In this document: in pieces, positions 28,980-29,365 of the stretch
Layout of the letters: each line of letters opens with the position of its first letter
Numbering within the stretch: position 1 is the stretch's first letter
From: Neisseria shayeganii 871
Lineage (GTDB): Bacteria > Pseudomonadota > Gammaproteobacteria > Burkholderiales > Neisseriaceae
Direction of reading: 5' to 3'
Assembly (NCBI RefSeq): GCF_000226875.1
Contig: NZ_JH164926.1
Location: 1,591,799 to 1,621,163 of the forward strand
Length of the DNA stretch: 29,365 nucleotides
Notes under the pieces: generated by a model
Seen by the model: only the letters and a program-made list of their open reading frames with translations
What the model was told of the DNA's origin: nothing
Database searches by the model: none
Position numbers and translations under genes: made by a program

Positions 28980-29365
28980 TTACTCCTCCGTTTCGTAGAG
29001 AAACATCGGGAAGCATTGCGCATCGCCAATCAGGTGCAAGTCGGGCAAGGTGTCGGTCATCAACACCGAGAAGCCCTTGCTGCCCGTTACCGTCAGACAG
29101 ATGGTTAGGTTCGCTATGCTGCGGTGCGGTATAATTTCGTTCGTTCGTTCGTTCGTTCGTTCGTTCGTTCGTTCGTTCGTTCGTTCGTTCGTTCGTTCGT
29201 TCGTTCGTTCGTTCGTTCGTTCGTTCGTTCGTTCGTTCGTTCGTTCGTTCGTTCGTTCGTTCGTTCGTTCGTTCGTTCGTTCGTTCGTTCGTTCGTTCGT
29301 TCGTTCGTTCGTTCGTTCGTTCGTTCGTTCGTTCGTTCGTTCGTTCGTTCGTTCGTTCGTTCGTT
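28980..29365 (-). CDS. Type ISP restriction-modification enzyme, internal fragment with tetranucleotide repeat (partial)
   Basis: This frame is open from the window edge to a TAA at 28980-28982 and has no start in the window. Its last 51 non-repeat residues include NLTICLTVTGSKGFSVLMTDTLPDLHLIGDAQCFPMFLYETEE in sequence (given here as landmarks NLTICLTVTG, FSVLMTD, LPDL and AQCFP), which match the type ISP region just before the specificity domain. Upstream the frame runs through the CGAA repeat (minus strand) and reads as repeating Arg-Thr-Asn-Glu. The helicase-nuclease and methyltransferase parts would lie beyond the window. Copy-number change in the repeat would shift the frame, so expression of the end of the protein is expected to be phase-variable. 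Confidence 0.75.
   Translation of the reverse strand, partial: RTNERTNERTNERTNERTNERTNERTNERTNERTNERTNERTNERTNERTNERTNERTNERTNERTNERTNERTNEIIPHRSIANLTICLTVTGSKGFSVLMTDTLPDLHLIGDAQCFPMFLYETEE
29136..29365. repeat. Tetranucleotide tract (TTCG), at least 57 units
   Basis: The run is uninterrupted from 29136 to the window end (57 full units plus two bases), so its true length is unknown. It is CGAA on the minus strand, is free of stop codons in every frame and lies in an open frame of a type ISP gene. Tracts of this type and length are hallmarks of slipped-strand phase variation. The window edge here may also be a contig end. Confidence 0.97.

Noticed and set aside
28975..29016. ATG at 29016 as the start of the specificity-domain fragment
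   Set aside because: The extra residues overlap the real type ISP frame in another register, and the ATG at 28974 has a proper GGAGGA site.
29130..29135. TATAAT immediately before the TTCG tract, read as a promoter whose spacing the repeat could change
   Set aside because: The tract lies in an open minus-strand frame of a type ISP gene, and the six bases encode Ile-Ile in that frame. No -35 box or plus-strand gene is seen.

Overview
The window comes from a member of the Neisseriaceae, most likely Eikenella or a close relative. The 12-mer AGGCTACCTGAA, the Eikenella dialect of the DNA uptake sequence (eikDUS), occurs many times. It is often arranged as inverted pairs at gene ends, for example 1950-2002, 17776-17812, 23682-23715 and 28140-28173. 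Genes are GC-rich, and several (hemO, hpuAB with slam, gap, a separated carB) are typical of this family. Genus assignment is inference from the DUS dialect, not from a database search.

Layout. 1-4,253: a TonB-dependent siderophore-type receptor followed on the same minus strand by an SbmA/YddA-type fused ABC transporter. 4,570-5,910: hslU without an adjacent hslV. 6,084-7,112: a GAPDH gene with cofactor-pocket residues that suggest NADP preference. 7,322-8,064: a tRNA operon (three identical tRNA-Gly, one tRNA-Cys, one strange Cys-like tRNA element, one tRNA-Leu). 8,116-9,294: leuE-like exporter and a small membrane methyltransferase homologue. 9,300-10,887: an accessory island with REP-like palindromes, their RAYT transposase and an AT-rich orphan gene. 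10,928-14,161: carB, which carries uptake sequences in the Neisseria dialect (GCCGTCTGAA) instead of the Eikenella one. 14,256-14,402 and 26,935-27,121: two copies of a MITE. 14,455-23,665: heme metabolism: hemS, hemA, pdxH, hemO, hpuB, hpuA and a divergent Slam gene. 23,743-26,552: rlmH and rnr, overlapping by 4 nt. 26,569-26,921: promoter, two identical tRNA-Leu(CAG) genes and terminator. 27,158-28,108: dusC. 28,225-29,365: the C-terminal part of a type ISP restriction-modification gene, split in two frames and running into at least 57 copies of TTCG at the window edge.

How the genes work together. The strongest functional unit is heme-iron acquisition. Slam would carry the lipoprotein HpuA to the surface, HpuA and HpuB would take heme from hemoglobin, HemO (and perhaps HemS) would process heme in the cytoplasm, and Fur-box-like palindromes lie upstream of hemS, the siderophore receptor and possibly hpuA. 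The most unusual items are the tetranucleotide tract inside the type ISP gene, the Cys-like tRNA element with compensatory changes, and the probable import of carB and its upstream island from a Neisseria donor.
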